This document shows, piece by piece, positions 1 through 12,965 of a stretch of DNA of 64,000 nucleotides. The stretch comes from Vitis vinifera. Its lineage: Eukaryota > Streptophyta > Magnoliopsida > Vitales > Vitaceae. Each line of letters begins with the position of its first letter. The stretch's first letter is position 1. The stretch is taken from contig NC_081821.1 in the NCBI RefSeq assembly GCF_030704535.1, positions 5,905,001 to 5,969,000 on the forward strand, read 5' to 3'. The notes beneath the pieces were generated by a model. That model was not told the DNA's origin. It was given only the letters and a program-made list of their open reading frames with translations, and ran no database searches. Both the position numbers and the translations under genes were made by a program.

Positions 1-2557
1 CAAAATTGCAACCTTTAGACTGTAAGGTACTTCTTGTTGATTATTGATGTCACTGGACCTGCATTGACATGATGCACACCTTCACATGCACACATTATGA
101 TTTTGTACAATTACCGAAGAGTCCACCTGTTATGTACTTAAAATTTGTGCAGAGGAAGAGGTGTAGCACACCTTCTAGTTCCAGATTCTATTTTAAAGTT
201 GTCACTTTCTTTATTCACCTACTCTCTATGGCTCCCCCATACACTCATTATAGATAGCCTGAAAGGTAGCAGGTTGGAGAAGGCATTCTGCTCAAAATGA
301 TGGGTAAGTTGCCTTAGCTCAAGGCATGAATAGGGAATCTTGAGAGAGAGAGAGAGCTGGGATTAGGAAGTGAGAGTGGGATGATGAGTTGCCTTAGGCA
401 GAGGCATGAGTAGGGAAACTCGAGAGGGAGATAGAGTTGGCATTAGATAGTCAGACCATAAATATCAGCAATATAGGTACTCAGTTTAGGAGTTAAGCCA
501 AGGGGGAAAATTCTTTCCAAGGAATGGGTCTTAATGAGCTCTGTATAGATCACCTGGTATCTGTTAAGACTGTGGCTATCATGTAGGCCTGGTTAGATTG
601 AGTTAGATCATCCTGATGATCTATTCTATGGAATGTTTTAGAGGGCTGGATTGGGCTTGGGATGGTACCAAAGGGTTGGGTTTGGGCATATGTTGATTCA
701 GCTGAACCTAACCTAACCCTGAGTCTATAGTGAATTGAATATGGAGTATTTACTTGTGAACACTGGGTATTTTCTATTGCATTAAATAAAAGAAAGACGT
801 AAAAATAATAAAGGATAACAATTCCTTCAGAAAAAGGCTCACAGGTACAGAGCATATATCGGATGGACACAAGCAGTTTAACATTTAAAAATAGTTAGAC
901 TGGTCCAAGTAGCAATAAAACCCAAAACAGGATGCTCCAATACAAAAGGGTATGACTGTAGCTGGGAATGAATCTCTTTGCATAGTGTATTGATTTATCA
1001 ATACATTTCTTTAGAAGAATCCACAAGTACTTCTATTACCCAGGTGGAACTGAAAGCAGCCTGAAGTCAAAGATTATTTCTTTCTTTCAATGAATTGGGT
1101 TAGGTTATTGTGTTCTATGGGTTTAGTTTGATTTAGTAGATTGGGTTTTGGTGGACTGGCCTTTGCTCAGGTCAATCCTTATACCATGAGAGAGGTCTCC
1201 CATGCTGCAGAGGCTATTTCGTTCAGAATCCACAGAGCCAGCAAGCCAGACTGGGGACATGAGCAAGTCAGGTGTGGGTGAAATGCTGATCCATCCCAAA
1301 ATGGCAACTGTCTCCTCATTAGTGGAGCAGCTGGAGTTGCACTCCCCCTCAAATGGGTCAAGGCAGAAAGAATTGCTCTCATGTATCAAATGGCACTTAT
1401 TTGGCTTGATTGTATCCCCCTGCTTTAGCCATGAAGACTGCCATACCATCCATAAGACTGGGGGTGGGGAAGCAACATCTCACCACATTTTCAACGGTGG
1501 AAGCTGTTATATTGCTCCCTTCTACTGGCTGCAAGGTAGCTAGTTTTTCTACTATCTTCACCAAGTTTTCTCAGAGCTTCGTAGGACCAACCTCCATCCA
1601 AAAGAACTGTCAAGCACCATAGAAGTGACCCTTTGTTGGAGTGCCTAAGGGTTGTGCTTAGAAAATCTGGTGAGTTATGTCACTTGGCATCTTTTCATAT
1701 GGCATTCATAAGTTGGTCTGCATAGATCACATGGCAATAATTGGTGAGAACCACATGGTAATTGGTTTGGGTATCCAAACAGCTTATTCTGATGAAGGTA
1801 TCTACAGACACTGACTCGCACAAATAAATATATGTATTCAGTAGTGAATTCATAAAAATACACATCAATTCACCTCATATTTAGAGTTTGGGCAATTGCT
1901 GCATCTGGCAACTAGTATCTATGATGCAACATGATGCCTTGTCCGTGTTCATAAGATAGTGCTACAAGCACTAGCCGATCAAGTGTTGGGTCTAAGATCC
2001 TAATTCATCAATAATTTTGACTGGCTTGATATAGTCCAAATTTTCCCTCCCCCCTTCCTAGGAATTACATTATCTGTTTAAATCCATAGCATCCATGATC
2101 CTTATGCTAATCCTAATTCTGAAACCAAGTTTGCTCAAATTCAGAAATCATAATTAATATCCAGCATTGCTAACCACTTCTCCAAAAAATAAATTAAGAT
2201 AAATAAAAAGCTATATGAAATATTAACAAACTTTTCATCATTTTTCTGTATGAGGAATGAGAATTCTTTGACACCTATCTTTGATGCCATAATTTTCTGT
2301 ACTTTTAGTTGTGTATGTATAATTCATGGTTTTGTTGCACTTCACAGATTAAGCTCTTTTGTCAAACATGATAGCTTCTGAACTCCAATTGATTCTTGAT
2401 TGTTCCTCATTTGATAACGTTATTTTCTAGACTAAATGCAGAATTCAAATAACTTTTAGCAATGTGCAATTCTCACATCCCCATCTTGTCACTGTGATCG
2501 CACTTGCAATACATCCTCAGAACTATCTGTTTTACAATTTTCCCTAACATTATGCAG
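1..2557 (+). other. Upstream intron or flank of the SPL6 gene; no exon recognised
   Basis: The SBP zinc-finger exons expected before the SPL6 last exon are not visible here, so this is most likely intron (the family usually has an intron after the SBP domain) and the earlier exons lie left of the window. The only structure seen is an imperfect 80-bp tandem duplication at about 299-458 (shared core GTTGCCTTAG, each copy followed by a GA-rich run). The open frames at 550-870 and 1123-1543 have no recognisable protein content. Confidence 0.5.
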
Positions 2558-3429
2558 GCTATGCAGGTAATAGATTTCAGGGGACTACACTAACAACCGC
2601 ATCCTTTATATGTCAAGATATACTCCCCAGTGGTCTATTGCCACCAGAGAAATATGGGATGAGTGACTGGTGCAAGCGGATAAAAGTTGAAGATGGAACT
2701 GACTATAGTCCTCAATCAACCATTCCTATAACCAATGGGCACCCACATCCAAAGTCCCTATTCCCTACTTTTGAATTTGAAAAACAATATTCTTCCTTTC
2801 AAGACAATGGAGCTAATACAGGAAGTATTTTCAGTGAACACAATAGCCGATATCCACATGATCTTGCAGATGCAAATTCTGGCCCACATTCTTTTTTCCA
2901 AGACACCTCATTAGGAAATGAAGACTTGTCTGTTTTTGACGCAGGATCTACTGTTCAGGCCTTATCAGGGATTTCAGACTCTGGTCGTGCTCTCTCTCTT
3001 CTGTCATCTCAATCACAGAACTCTTCCAGCCATTCATCAGGAATTCCCATGATTCACCCCCTGATCATGCCTGGCTGTCATGCCCATTATAATATAGCTC
3101 AAGTCTCTGAGAAGTTCTTGGGAGTCAGCCCCCAGGTTTCAATGAGTAGGGTGCCAAATAAGTTTCTTTCATCTGGGATGAATTCTGCAGAAGGGAATCA
3201 CCTAGGTCCTATACTAATTTCTGATTGTAGTGAGCCAGTGAACTTTGAAGTGACAGATGGGATTTTCCAAGGATCAGATTTTGTAAACACTAAGGATTGT
3301 CTTCCTTGTGAAACTGGACCCACCATTGATTTGCTTCAATTGTCATCACAACTCCATCGAGTTGAGCATCAGAGGCAATCGATACATGTCAAGCAGGAAA
3401 ATGATACTTTCTGCCTCCGGATAACGTAA
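2558..3429 (+). CDS. SPL6: SQUAMOSA promoter-binding-like protein 6 (SPL6), last coding exon, 5'-partial gene
   Basis: This is the C-terminal exon of an SBP-box transcription factor of the SPL6 group, a plant nuclear DNA-binding regulator of phase change and immunity. The exon begins after a TATGCAG acceptor (AG at 2556-2557) with a split codon, then reads YAGNRFQGTTLTTASF and FICQDILPSGLL before PEKYGMSDWCKRIKVEDG, segments typical of this group. It encodes about 289 residues and stops at TAA 3427-3429 after FCLRIT. The codon run ALSLLSSQ carries the miR156 site listed separately. The SBP zinc-finger domain is not in the window. The stop is followed directly by a donor-like GTAAGC (ACGTAAGC), so an alternative spliced end is possible, but the ending LRIT fits the family. 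Family call is strong; the subgroup number is from memory of related proteins. Confidence 0.85.
2987..3006 (+). promoter_or_regulatory. miR156/157 target site in SPL6 coding sequence
   Basis: The 20 bases GTGCTCTCTCTCTTCTGTCA match the canonical miR156 recognition site of plant SPL genes, with the usual single mismatch to miR156a. It lies in the frame that encodes ALSLLSSQ. Known biology: miR156 cleaves or represses such mRNAs in the juvenile phase; here the site is read directly from sequence. Confidence 0.93.
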
Positions 3430-5458
3430 GCACATACCTTGAAAAATTTGCTTCCACATATTTCCATGTTTATCCAGAAACATTGGGGACTTTATTTTAT
3501 ATATATACATGTATTAGAAATTTTGAAATGTGAATGCATTGACAACTGTTTACTCTCATGAAATTACTTGCTATCACTTGGATGGAAAGGCAAGGTTTCC
3601 AGGCCTATCATATTGAGCTCAATATCATCTTACATGATTTTGGTCCGATATTGTTGTTTTGAAGCAAAACAACAGTGAGAGCTAATGGCAGAAAAATATA
3701 TAAGCACATCAGCCATATTGTTGAGTGCCATTGATGCTAAAATTATAAGCACATCGATTGTGAACCCACTTATGTGGTTCCATTGCCTTCTTTTTATTCC
3801 CTACTTGGTCACTTGTTTCTTTTGAATAGCAACGGTTGAATAAGGTTCTGTTGGGCTTAATTATTTATGGAATGTGGGTGGAAAAAAGGATTTTGGAGAG
3901 AAATTTAATACTGCATCTGTTATTCATGTTATATTATTTGTTTAGAGACCACAACTGTTGTCAGGCTCATGATGTTACATCCAATCCACCACCTCCACTG
4001 CTCTGATACCAGGCTCCCAAATGCTACTATTATTCTATGTACTACACCAGGCACCATCTCCACCATCAAAAGAGCAGCTGCATCCCTTGCCATCTCAACT
4101 ACCATGTAAACAATATTGAACCTCATTTTGTGTGGAAGATTATTGAACTTTTGCACTTGTATTGTAACAGGTGAAAGGTGCTAAGACACGGGGAGATTTG
4201 GGAAGTAGCATGGACTGAAGCACTTAGGAGCTGGTTAAAAGAAACTTGGCTTCTATGCTACTGTTTTTCCACCTGATGCTCATCCTCTATGATCCTATCT
4301 ATACAAGCAGGAAGTCATTCCTTTTCTGACAGTAAATAGCTAATGAATCCAGATTTGCAATCAGATTCACTTGTATACAAACTCATCAGTTTTTTAAGCA
4401 TCCTGCTCGGAAATGTACACCTCTATATGGTAAGAGACAAAGAGGGTTTATTCCGGTAGTCCTAATAATGTAAGTTGTAGTGTTTTGGTCTTGTGGGTAA
4501 ACATTCACACTGGTATACAATCTCATCCAAAAGCATGGATGCACAATCTCTTAACTAATTCTGCCTCCCAGGTGGGTGAAGCCCATGTGTTGTATTGTCA
4601 ACCTGGTAATATGACTAGCATGGCATTTTCCTCTTCTCCATTATCCTAGTTTTAGTTATTGTTCCTAAGCTGTGTAACGTGAAACCTAAATTGATAGTAG
4701 TATTTTCAAAGGCTGTAGATCAATGCCCTTTTGACTAGGTGTTGAGCATGATATTATGAACTAGGCAAGAGTGGACCAAACAGCATTTCCATTAGCCTTG
4801 TTGACTTGATGGGAAAGTTTTTGAGTCATCAGCTTGACCTCAATCATGAATACTGCTTGAGTAGACTTCTCATTTTCTTCTACATGCACCTTCTTAAATC
4901 TGTTTTAATAAAATTGACTTGGGTTAAGATCGAAGTAACTGTGCAAAACATATAACCTAATCTTTGAAATTTGAATCAATGCATTTTGCCCCGTGTTTAT
5001 CCCCTTTATAGTTCATCGAAGCAAAAAGTCACAAAATGCCAAAAGCCAATATCCATAAACAAACTGGACATTGCAGCTTTGAAAAGTCTGTTTAGGCAGT
5101 GGAGATCTCAAGAGGAATATTGATTTCCACAAGGCAAAAGTTCTTCATTATTTCTTCATTCTTTACCTTGACTGACAAGTTGGGGCTTCCCTTAGAATTC
5201 AATGCCAAAGAAGGAAGGAAGTCAACAAGACAAAAAAAAGAAACCTAACACTTAACAACCAAACAAATTTTCTTGGCCAGTCATCAAAATGCTCAATATA
5301 TGTATCAAAACAAAATCCATCATCTTTTATTGTCTCGACTATGACTAAGAAAAATAAATAAGCATACATATCCTTGCATCTGCAAAATAATTACTCTGAA
5401 GCTCTGACAAAAGGGAAGTCAAAGATACAAGAGGGCAATCACCATTGTTCAAAATTTT
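3430..5458. other. Space between SPL6 and the convergent RGP gene
   Basis: This should contain the 3' UTR of SPL6 (plus strand) and, near 5300-5458, that of the mutase gene (minus strand), since the two genes converge. No coding exon is supported. A possible 3'-UTR intron could run from the GTAAGC at 3426 to an AACAG near 4170, but that is a guess. Confidence 0.4.
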
Positions 5459-7977
5459 CTATTTTGCAGGACCATTGCGTACTTCAGCAGAAGCTCCAGA
5501 TGGGTTGAGCTCATCCCATGCCTCAATCCATGTGACCATGGCATCAGCCAGCTTGATAAAGTATTCATCAACTTTCCCTAGCTTTGCCCTAACTTGCTTG
5601 GAGAGTTCAATGTAGCATTTTTGAACAGTAGTGCATTCCTTCGGAAGAATAACAGACTGGAAAAATGGGATCAGCTCCTCCTGCCAGTAAATACCTTTGT
5701 ACTCCTTTTTAAGGTTCACAAAAGGGTTGCTTGCTTTGCTGTGCCAGATGTAGGGCAGACCTGTCTTGATTCCCAACCCCATGTGGTCACATATGATCTA
5801 CAAGGAAACAAGTCATATGCTCAGCAACAGAAACAACAACAAAAGGGACAAGGAACTTATTGATCTCTAGGGCAGATTTAGAGCAAGTGTGAATAGCTAA
5901 TTAATATGATGGCTAAAACTAGAGTAAGAAAGAGGTAACAATGGTTGGTTCAACATACCTTGGTGCACCAGCCAGCCCACATATCATCGTAGCGTCCAAT
6001 TGGCTGACCATCACCCATAAGTCCAAAGTACATAGCAGGGCCAATCAACTCTCGGTTGAAACCCAGATTCATACCACACATGGGGAAAAGAGTCCCCTTT
6101 GGTATTGTCATAACGGCATCTACATACCTGAAAGAGTATATGAGAAAAAAATTAGAAACAGGATTAACACAGCATACACCAATGTAGCCCAGTGAAGAAA
6201 AAGATAAAGGATGTACCTAGTATTTCTCTCCCGCGGCTTGACAAGCTGGGTGGGGGCATCATAATCTGGGATGTTAAGCCAGAGGCCATGAGAAACAGCT
6301 GTTGGGACACCCTCACGGAGACTAAATGGGTATCCACGGACAAAATCTGCACCATCACGGTAAGGATCATACAGGGTGTTGAAGAAAAATGGGGTGGATG
6401 GGGCCAGAAGGTTCTTTATGTGCTGCTCAAGTGCATTAATGTCTTTGCCAGATGGATCTTTAGCAACCTGGGGAAAAATAAAGAATTCACAACTTAAGAT
6501 TAATATAAAACACCTCTACCGCGTGATAAGTTCCAGGTAGCAATAATAATTGAATCAATAAACTACATGCAAAGCTTTCAAATCCTGACAAGAACAATTC
6601 ACAAGACAGATCAAGCCAAGCAGATAGAACATGCATTTAATCTTAGTATAGTAATATACAATGGCAATGCATCCTAAAAAGAATCAAATATCACACAAAT
6701 TTCAATGCATCACTGTAAAGCCCAATTAGATATGAAGAAATATGTGGGGATTGAATAACAGAAAAGATCTCTCTGTATGTGTCAATTAGCAGAGGTTTTC
6801 AACTTTCACTTCAACAAACAGATCAATTGACCCAAATATGAATTCAGGAAGAACCAACTCACCTGTCAAGTGTCCTTGCCATAGAGTGATTTCAAATTGC
6901 ATTAGAAACATCCTAAAGTCTATTATGGAAAATGTTATGGGAAGATAACAAAGCCATTATTATTTGGTTGCACAAAATTGGATTTGATTTCAAATTCCAG
7001 CTGTGGAATTTGGAAATCTGGCTTTTCAAATGGAACTGTTCCTTAAATTTCAAGCCTACAGATTTCAAATCCAATTGCAAATGCTCAGGTAGATGGAGCA
7101 ACCAAAAGTGTAAGTATCATGAAGCTTCCAATATCCCAAAAGGCAGAAGCCCTAATTTCACGCAGCCCAATCAAGAGGTTTATCTCCAACAATACCATAA
7201 CAGATCGACAAAAATCAATAATTCCTAAAGACTACAAATACATATAGCAAAAATTCGCAGTTTAAAATTCATAATCAGGATCAGATCCAAATTCGAAACT
7301 TTAAAGGCCAAAACCACAGAAATGGCAATAGAAATACAGATCAAAGTCATGTTAATACTAAGAAAAAATAGAAGAAACAGATCCAAATTCATCCATTTTT
7401 CCAAGACCCCAAATTGCCCAAACCACCAAATCAGATTTTCATCAGTCCATCTCAAGAAAACGAAGTACCCACAAATCAAGTCAAGTCAAACCCAAAATCA
7501 CGTCCCAACAGATCAACACAAAAACTAAATTTCAAAACCCGGAACACGTCAAGATCCAAAATCAAAAACCCAAATCCAGAACAAATTGTAGAACAAACAA
7601 AAAGAAAGTAAAAAAACAACCCAAAAGAGTAAAGCAGAAGAAAGGGGAAAAAAACTTACGAAGCAATCGTCATCAATAGTGTAGATGTACTTCTTCTTGG
7701 AAACCAAGTAACCGAAGCAGCGACAAGCAGAGTCCTTGAAGGAAATGCAAGAGGCCTTGGGACCCAGAATTCGGTTAATGTCGTTGCGGTTGTAGAGCTC
7801 GTAGTCAAAGCCATCAGGAACCCTGATGGTCTTTGAAGGATCACCATCTTGGACGATGATGAGATGGTATTGCTGGAAGAACGGCCTCCACATCTCCAAG
7901 AAATCCAAGTTTCTGATCGTGGGTATCACGATATCCAGCTCATCTTTCAGCAGAGGGGTTGCCGGGGTTCCCGCCAT
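5459..7977 (-). CDS. RGP: UDP-arabinopyranose mutase / reversibly glycosylated polypeptide, complete gene
   Basis: The enzyme interconverts UDP-arabinopyranose and UDP-arabinofuranose on the cytosolic face of the Golgi, supplying arabinofuranose for pectin, arabinogalactan and xylan. Four coding exons join in frame on the minus strand: 7977-7660, 6467-6217, 6127-5959 and 5797-5459, all with GT donors and AG acceptors, giving 358 residues (Arabidopsis RGP1 is 357). ATG is at 7975-7977 ([20 protein letters not shown]), stop TAG at 5459-5461. Visible hallmarks: the GT75 core [10 protein letters not shown], the acidic metal-binding cluster IDDDCF (residues 101-106), [12 protein letters not shown] (148-159) containing the arginines around the reversible glycosylation site, and [11 protein letters not shown]. 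The protein is soluble, with no signal peptide. It converges on SPL6. Intron 1 (about 1.2 kb) has no other content. Nothing appears broken. The family is certain; RGP1 versus RGP2 orthology is not resolved by eye. Confidence 0.96.
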
Positions 7978-8110
7978 CACAGATGCAGAGATAGAGAAAT
8001 CAAATTCCAGAAACGAAGACAGAGAGAGAAGGTTGGCTTCGCTTCTGTGCTGTGGAATGTGGAGCCTCTTCGCCTCTATTTGTACTCATATTTGGTGACC
8101 TCTTCTTTCA
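7978..8110 (-). promoter_or_regulatory. 5' UTR and proximal promoter of the RGP gene
   Basis: Upstream of the ATG the minus strand is purine/pyrimidine-biased leader (CTCTCTCT and CTTCG runs) and, near 8075-8090, a weak TATA-like TACAAATAGAGG. The transcription start is inferred, not seen. Confidence 0.35.
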
Positions 8111-9418
8111 CTTTTCAACGCTCCTCCGCCCTTTCAAAGAAATTTCTATTTACATTTCCCCCATAATGGAAAAAAAAAAAAAAAATCTCAGTTAATCTCA
8201 ATATTTATGTCTCGATATTCATATTTTACACCAGATTTTTTTTAAAAATAAATTAACTTATATACTCTAAAATAATAAATTCCACGTATACCCAAAAAAA
8301 ACTAAATACTATTTCCAATTTTCCATATGATAACAATTTTTCTAAAATCGAACGTTATTTTGAATTTTAATCATTTATAATTTTTCTTTAAAATTCATTT
8401 CATTATTTTAACATAATTTTAATAAAAACAATAAAAAATTAGAAGAATAAATTATTTCCCAAATTTTAAATTTGAAAACTGAGTGGAGGGCGGCTCGTAA
8501 TGGACTCACGTCTTTTCCTGCACCATTTTCTTCGAGCGAGTTAGGCTGCCTAAAATCAAAAAATAAAAAATAAAAAAATAAAAAAAGCAGCCAACGGTGT
8601 TGTGGAGCATGAGCTGGAGCCCGGGCGGGACCCAAAACCCCCTGAAATACTCCAATACCCAAAAAAAAACAGGAGAAGAGTCCGGCGGGGTCGGCAGGGG
8701 GAGTCGACGTGTAAGAAGGGGGTCCTGGTGGAGGGGTGGGGCGACTCCCTCAAAGTCGTCGGTGGTTTAGGTCTTTGTTCACTTTGTTGCCTTTTTCAAA
8801 ATTTCAAATTTGAATTGATCCGGACTGCACCAGCACCAGCTTTCATGGGTTCTACTCTTCATGGTCAACACGTTCCGTGTTTACATTGGTGAATCATTCT
8901 TGGGCACGTTCTTATTTGACCAATCTGTGATTACTATTTCTTTGAACAAATCCATGTGTCTTGCTAATTCTTCTAGTAAATGCCCGGCCGTTATGCGTCT
9001 TTAAAATATCTTCAAGTAGTATTAGTTAAGACATTTCGATGATAGATTATCGTCAAGCATCTTGGTTCTTAAGAATAGGTCATGTGTGCATTTTTATTGA
9101 GCAAAAAAGGTTCCATTGTCAAAATATTTGATCCTCGCACTAAAAAAATAATATAAAAGGTCAAGATGGATGAGTCGACTTTGAAACTAGAAAACACATC
9201 TCGATAACTTTTGACATAAAACAATTTTTAGGAATTTGTTCCAAAAACATATTATTTTTTAAAAATTATTTTAAAAATTATTTTAAAAATTTTCAGATCA
9301 TACATACGTATGTATGTAGTGTCTTTATAGACAACAAAGTCAAAAAATACTTGTTTTCATATTTGGAATTGCAACGACACATGCTACACTCCATCAATCC
9401 AACCTAGGAATGATAACG
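8111..9418. other. AT-rich spacer with a GC-rich island
   Basis: No gene recognised. The stretch at about 8590-8760 is locally GC-rich (GGCGGGGTCGGCAGGGGGAG) inside AT-rich DNA; open frames over it have no family resemblance. Confidence 0.4.
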
Positions 9419-9715
9419 GGACGGGTTCGGGACAGGTCGCCCCCATCCCAACCCTACCCCTGTTTAACTTTTTTTTTTTTAAAAAAAAAAAATTACTTTT
9501 AAATTTTTTAATTATATTAAAATAAATATATTTTATAAATAATAAAATTATTATATTTTTTGTAACTTATTTTATTAATTTTTTTATTATTATCTATATA
9601 TTAAAAATAGTAAAATAAAAGTTTAAATTAAATTAATTTTAAAATTTAAATTTAATTTTAATTTTAAAATTAGTTTTATATATAATCGGGGCTGGATGGG
9701 GCAATACCCGAACCT
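9418..9715. mobile_element. MITE-like element with GC-rich inverted ends
   Basis: The left end (GGGTTCGGGACAGGTCGCCC then CCATCC) and the right end (GGATGGGGCAATACCCGAAC) are near reverse complements over about 25 bp. The roughly 250 bp between them are almost pure A+T with oligo-T/oligo-A runs. No target duplication could be defined and no coding capacity is present. Similar GC-capped AT-rich repeats are common in eudicot genomes; superfamily unknown. Confidence 0.5.
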
Positions 9716-10031
9716 GCTCTCGGTTTTAAAAAAAGCCGTCCAAATACAAGTGCTCCTCAAGTCGGCCCAGTCCACTGGTCCATTTCAGCTGCTAAGTTCA
9801 TCCTCAGGAGAGCTTTTGGGCCTAATGGACAATTTGATTATGGGCTGCATTGGGCCTGACTCAAACCTTTAATATAAGATTTCTAAGCCAGATTCACATG
9901 GATGAGATTCTTGGGCTTTAAGCCCACGGCATATTCAAAACAAAACTTCAATACATGTTTTGGGCTCAAATGGGAGAATGGTCTTCCCTTCATTGGGCAA
10001 ATACAATGTCACACCATTGAATTTGCCATAA

Positions 10032-10081
<50 letters not shown>
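10032..10081. repeat. (AAT)n microsatellite with AATG tail units
   Basis: About 15 AAT units followed by TGATAATGATAATGA interruptions. Confidence 0.9.
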
Positions 10082-10083
<2 letters not shown>

Positions 10084-11102
10084 TGGTTCTTTAGCCAAAA
10101 TTTAAAGGAAAAAGAAAAAAAATCCTAGTTGAATATACTACTAAAACTAGCAAGTGGTTTGAACAAGACTTTTCGCAAGTGATAAGACAAAAATTAATTC
10201 AAATTTATGAAAATATTAGACGAAATTCTAAGAAATAATGAAACATATTGAAATTATTTTAAAAAAAATTATTTAGACATAAAAAAATTATTTTATTGAA
10301 TTTCATTATTTGAACAAATATTTCATTTCGATACCTAAAACACAAATTTAAAATTTAAATTTATAAAAAAATATCTATATTGAAAAGCTAATTTAAAGTA
10401 TTATATTTAATATTTTTTAATATATATTTAATATTTTAAAATTAAATAAATTTAAACTAAAATTACTTAAATTTTTATAAAATTTCTTTTCACCATTTAT
10501 ATTTATTTATTTGAAAAAAAATTCCTCTCGATGAAACATTAATTTCATTGAAATATTTTTATTATATTTAAAGTAAGAAATTGAATAATTCAACTCATAT
10601 TAAATATTTATTTTTAGAAGTTATTTTTAAAAGCCTAGTAAAAAAATTATTAAAATTATTGAAACTTATATTTACAATTTCCCTTTTCTAGGCACATAAT
10701 CAATTCTTGGTGGAAGGTTTAATGGAAATGACTCTCTGGTACCATCGAATCTATTGATATAGAATCCTCTAAGGAAGGTTGGATTTGCATTTGATTATAA
10801 TCCAACTTGAATTAATAAACATTTAATCTAAACTCGGACCAACTAGACCTTCAATTCAATGTGTTTAACCTAAGGCCAATCCATTCCTAGTTTTTCAAAC
10901 TCGGGTTAAATTTGGGTTAGACGAATAATCCGATTTCCATAAGTCAAAGTCAAGTTATGTGAAATTGAATCCAGCTATAATAATATTTTTTAACATTATA
11001 TTTTGTATATTTATAATAAATTTTAAATAAGAAATAATACATCATTTTGAGATTATAAACAAGTTATCTATCTTTATAAAAAAAATAAAATAATATACAA
11101 TA

Positions 11103-11232
11103 AAATGAAAAGTATGTTTAATTGTGATTTTAGAAAGTGTTTCTAATTTTTTTAACATTTAAATTTTTTTATCTTTTAAGTATAAAAAAAACTAAAAATA
11201 CTTCATAAAATCATTATCAAACACACTCTAAA
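11103..11232. mobile_element. Foldback MITE copy
   Basis: Begins GTTTAATTGTGATTTTAGAA and ends with the near inverse ATCATTATCAAACACACTC; the same palindromic module recurs three times at 21490-21850. Short, non-coding, AT-rich, consistent with a palindromic MITE. Confidence 0.5.
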
Positions 11233-12588
11233 TTTGACATAAGATATTTGAATAGGCTCGAAATCTTAAGTTACACTCTTACCATAAGATAAAGATTAAA
11301 AACGGTTTGATATGTAATTCTATTCCAAAGAAGATATAAGATGATAGCATGAATACTTTTTTGAAATTATCGATAAAATGTAATGGTGTGATGATCATTC
11401 CAATAAATTTCTTAATTCTTCATTTAGAATTACTTACTTTACCTATAAGTATATTAAAAATAAAATAACACATTTTAAATAATAGATAATGATAAAAGAC
11501 AAATAAAAAATAAAAAGCATATAAATAAATATAAATTAATAATTAAAAAATTATGAAGGATAATCTCTTTTGGAGATATTCATTTGTTGTTTTGTTAAAC
11601 ACCATTTCTTCTATTGTCATTCATTGTTTATTTCGTACACTCGTTAACATGCAATATGCTTGTTTTTATCTCACATTAAACTAAAAATTTAACAATCGAC
11701 CAATCAGGGAAGAAAGATTAATAAGTTATTGAATTTTTTTTCTAAACATAATAGAATTTGTATATCCTAAATATCATATCCATTACATAGAAAATACATA
11801 TCTTAAAATATAATTTTTAATTAGATATGATATCCTTAAATATTAAATTTAATAAATATGATGTTATAAAAGTAGTATATCCCCATGAAATATATTATAT
11901 TATGTTTATTATCTAGTTTTTAAAATAAATAAAAATAAAATGAAATATACTATATAAATAAACATTAAAAATACATATATTAATATTATTTTATAAATAC
12001 TTTTTGGTTATTTTTTAAATACAAATTTAATTTTATAATAACAAAATTTTATTTTTCAAAATAAAAGATTGATAAAAAAATTAATAAATTTATGACACAT
12101 AGTAGATATATATCTTACCTCGTAACTTGAAATTAATATATCTTAATAACCATATGATAGAATATGATATCTCATTTCTCTAATGTAAATCCAACCGATC
12201 AAACATAGATTAAGAATTTGATTTGAGAAACGGAATCTCTTCAACACAAAAATTTATTTTTCCTAATTTGCATTTTTTAATGTCCCTCCTAATCAAACAA
12301 CTATATGAACATATATTTATATTTTCACAAGATTATAAGAAAAGTATAATGTTTTTAAGTTATTGTAAAATCAAGTGTAATGGAGGGTGTCAAGGGCCCA
12401 AGGCAACACTCCACACAAGGGGTGGTGATTGAATCCCAAATTGAATCAAATCAAACAAACGAATCAAGACGTTGCCAGACACGGAAACAAAATGATGATT
12501 CCCATCTACCAAACGAGTCAAGTCACTGAGGAACTGAAAGGGACCACCGCCAGCTCACGAGTGGGTGAAAACCAGAAATACGGAACTG

Positions 12589-12665
12589 CGGAAACCATGG
12601 GCGAAGGTGGTTTCTGGTTTGGAGAAAGGGAAAAACCCAAGAGTGAAGTGGTGAATATAAAAAGG
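12589..12665 (+). promoter_or_regulatory. Promoter of MIR3633b: degenerate palindromes and TATA box
   Basis: The segment GAAACCATGGGCGAAGGTGG is homologous to the promoter module of the next microRNA unit, with one palindrome arm eroded. The TATA box (TATAAAAAGG) is at 12656-12665, about 95 bp before the hairpin. Confidence 0.6.
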
Positions 12666-12736
12666 GGAACGGGGGCACCACCGCCGCCTCGTGCTTTGAG
12701 CCAGACGCTTAGGGTTCATGAGAAATGGGAGTGGTC

Positions 12737-12852
12737 CTCCCGGAGGCCCATGGGAATGGGTGGCTGGGATCTAATGTTTCTTCACATCATGTAGATGTGT
12801 CAAAAAGCTGAGTTGGTTCCCATGCCATCCATTCCTATCGTTCCCGGGATTT
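12737..12852 (+). ncRNA. MIR3633b: MIR482-superfamily precursor, recognised as MIR3633b
   Basis: A foldback joins a 5' arm at 12753-12773 (GGAATGGGTGGCTGGGATCT...) to a 3' arm at 12817-12837 (TTCCCATGCCATCCATTC...). The arms pair over about 21 bp with few mismatches, and a basal TCCCGG/CCGGGA closes the stem. The 3' arm has the miR482/2118 pattern TTCC-CCATCCATTCC. Established for the superfamily: the 22-nt RNA is complementary to the P-loop coding sequence of NLR immune receptor mRNAs and triggers phased siRNAs; vvi-miR3633b is known from grape. It is the first of three tandem units, with its own TATA box upstream. The name is from memory; the family assignment and hairpin are read from sequence. 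Confidence 0.85.
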
Positions 12853-12965
12853 TCTCCCTTTTCTCCTTTTCCCATTTCAAAAAAATTATTTATTTGGTTA
12901 AATTCTTGATTTTGAATGACTCGTGGAAACTGGAAAGCTGGCATGGTGGGCCCAATGTTGTGAGT

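Larger units (their letters stand above)
9716..12588. other. AT-rich intergenic DNA
   Basis: No gene seen. The part at 9800-9920 holds several TGGGCC/T motifs (site II-like) but no downstream gene to go with them. The rest is low-complexity A+T with decayed repeat pieces. Confidence 0.4.

Noticed and set aside
550-1622. Overlapping 100-residue open frames on both strands near 1 kb
   Set aside because: They overlap in several frames, have no family resemblance, and lie where an SPL6 intron is expected.
6932-7611. Open frames on both strands between RGP exons 1 and 2
   Set aside because: They fall inside RGP intron 1; composition is intron-like A/T-rich and the flanking splice sites account for the region.
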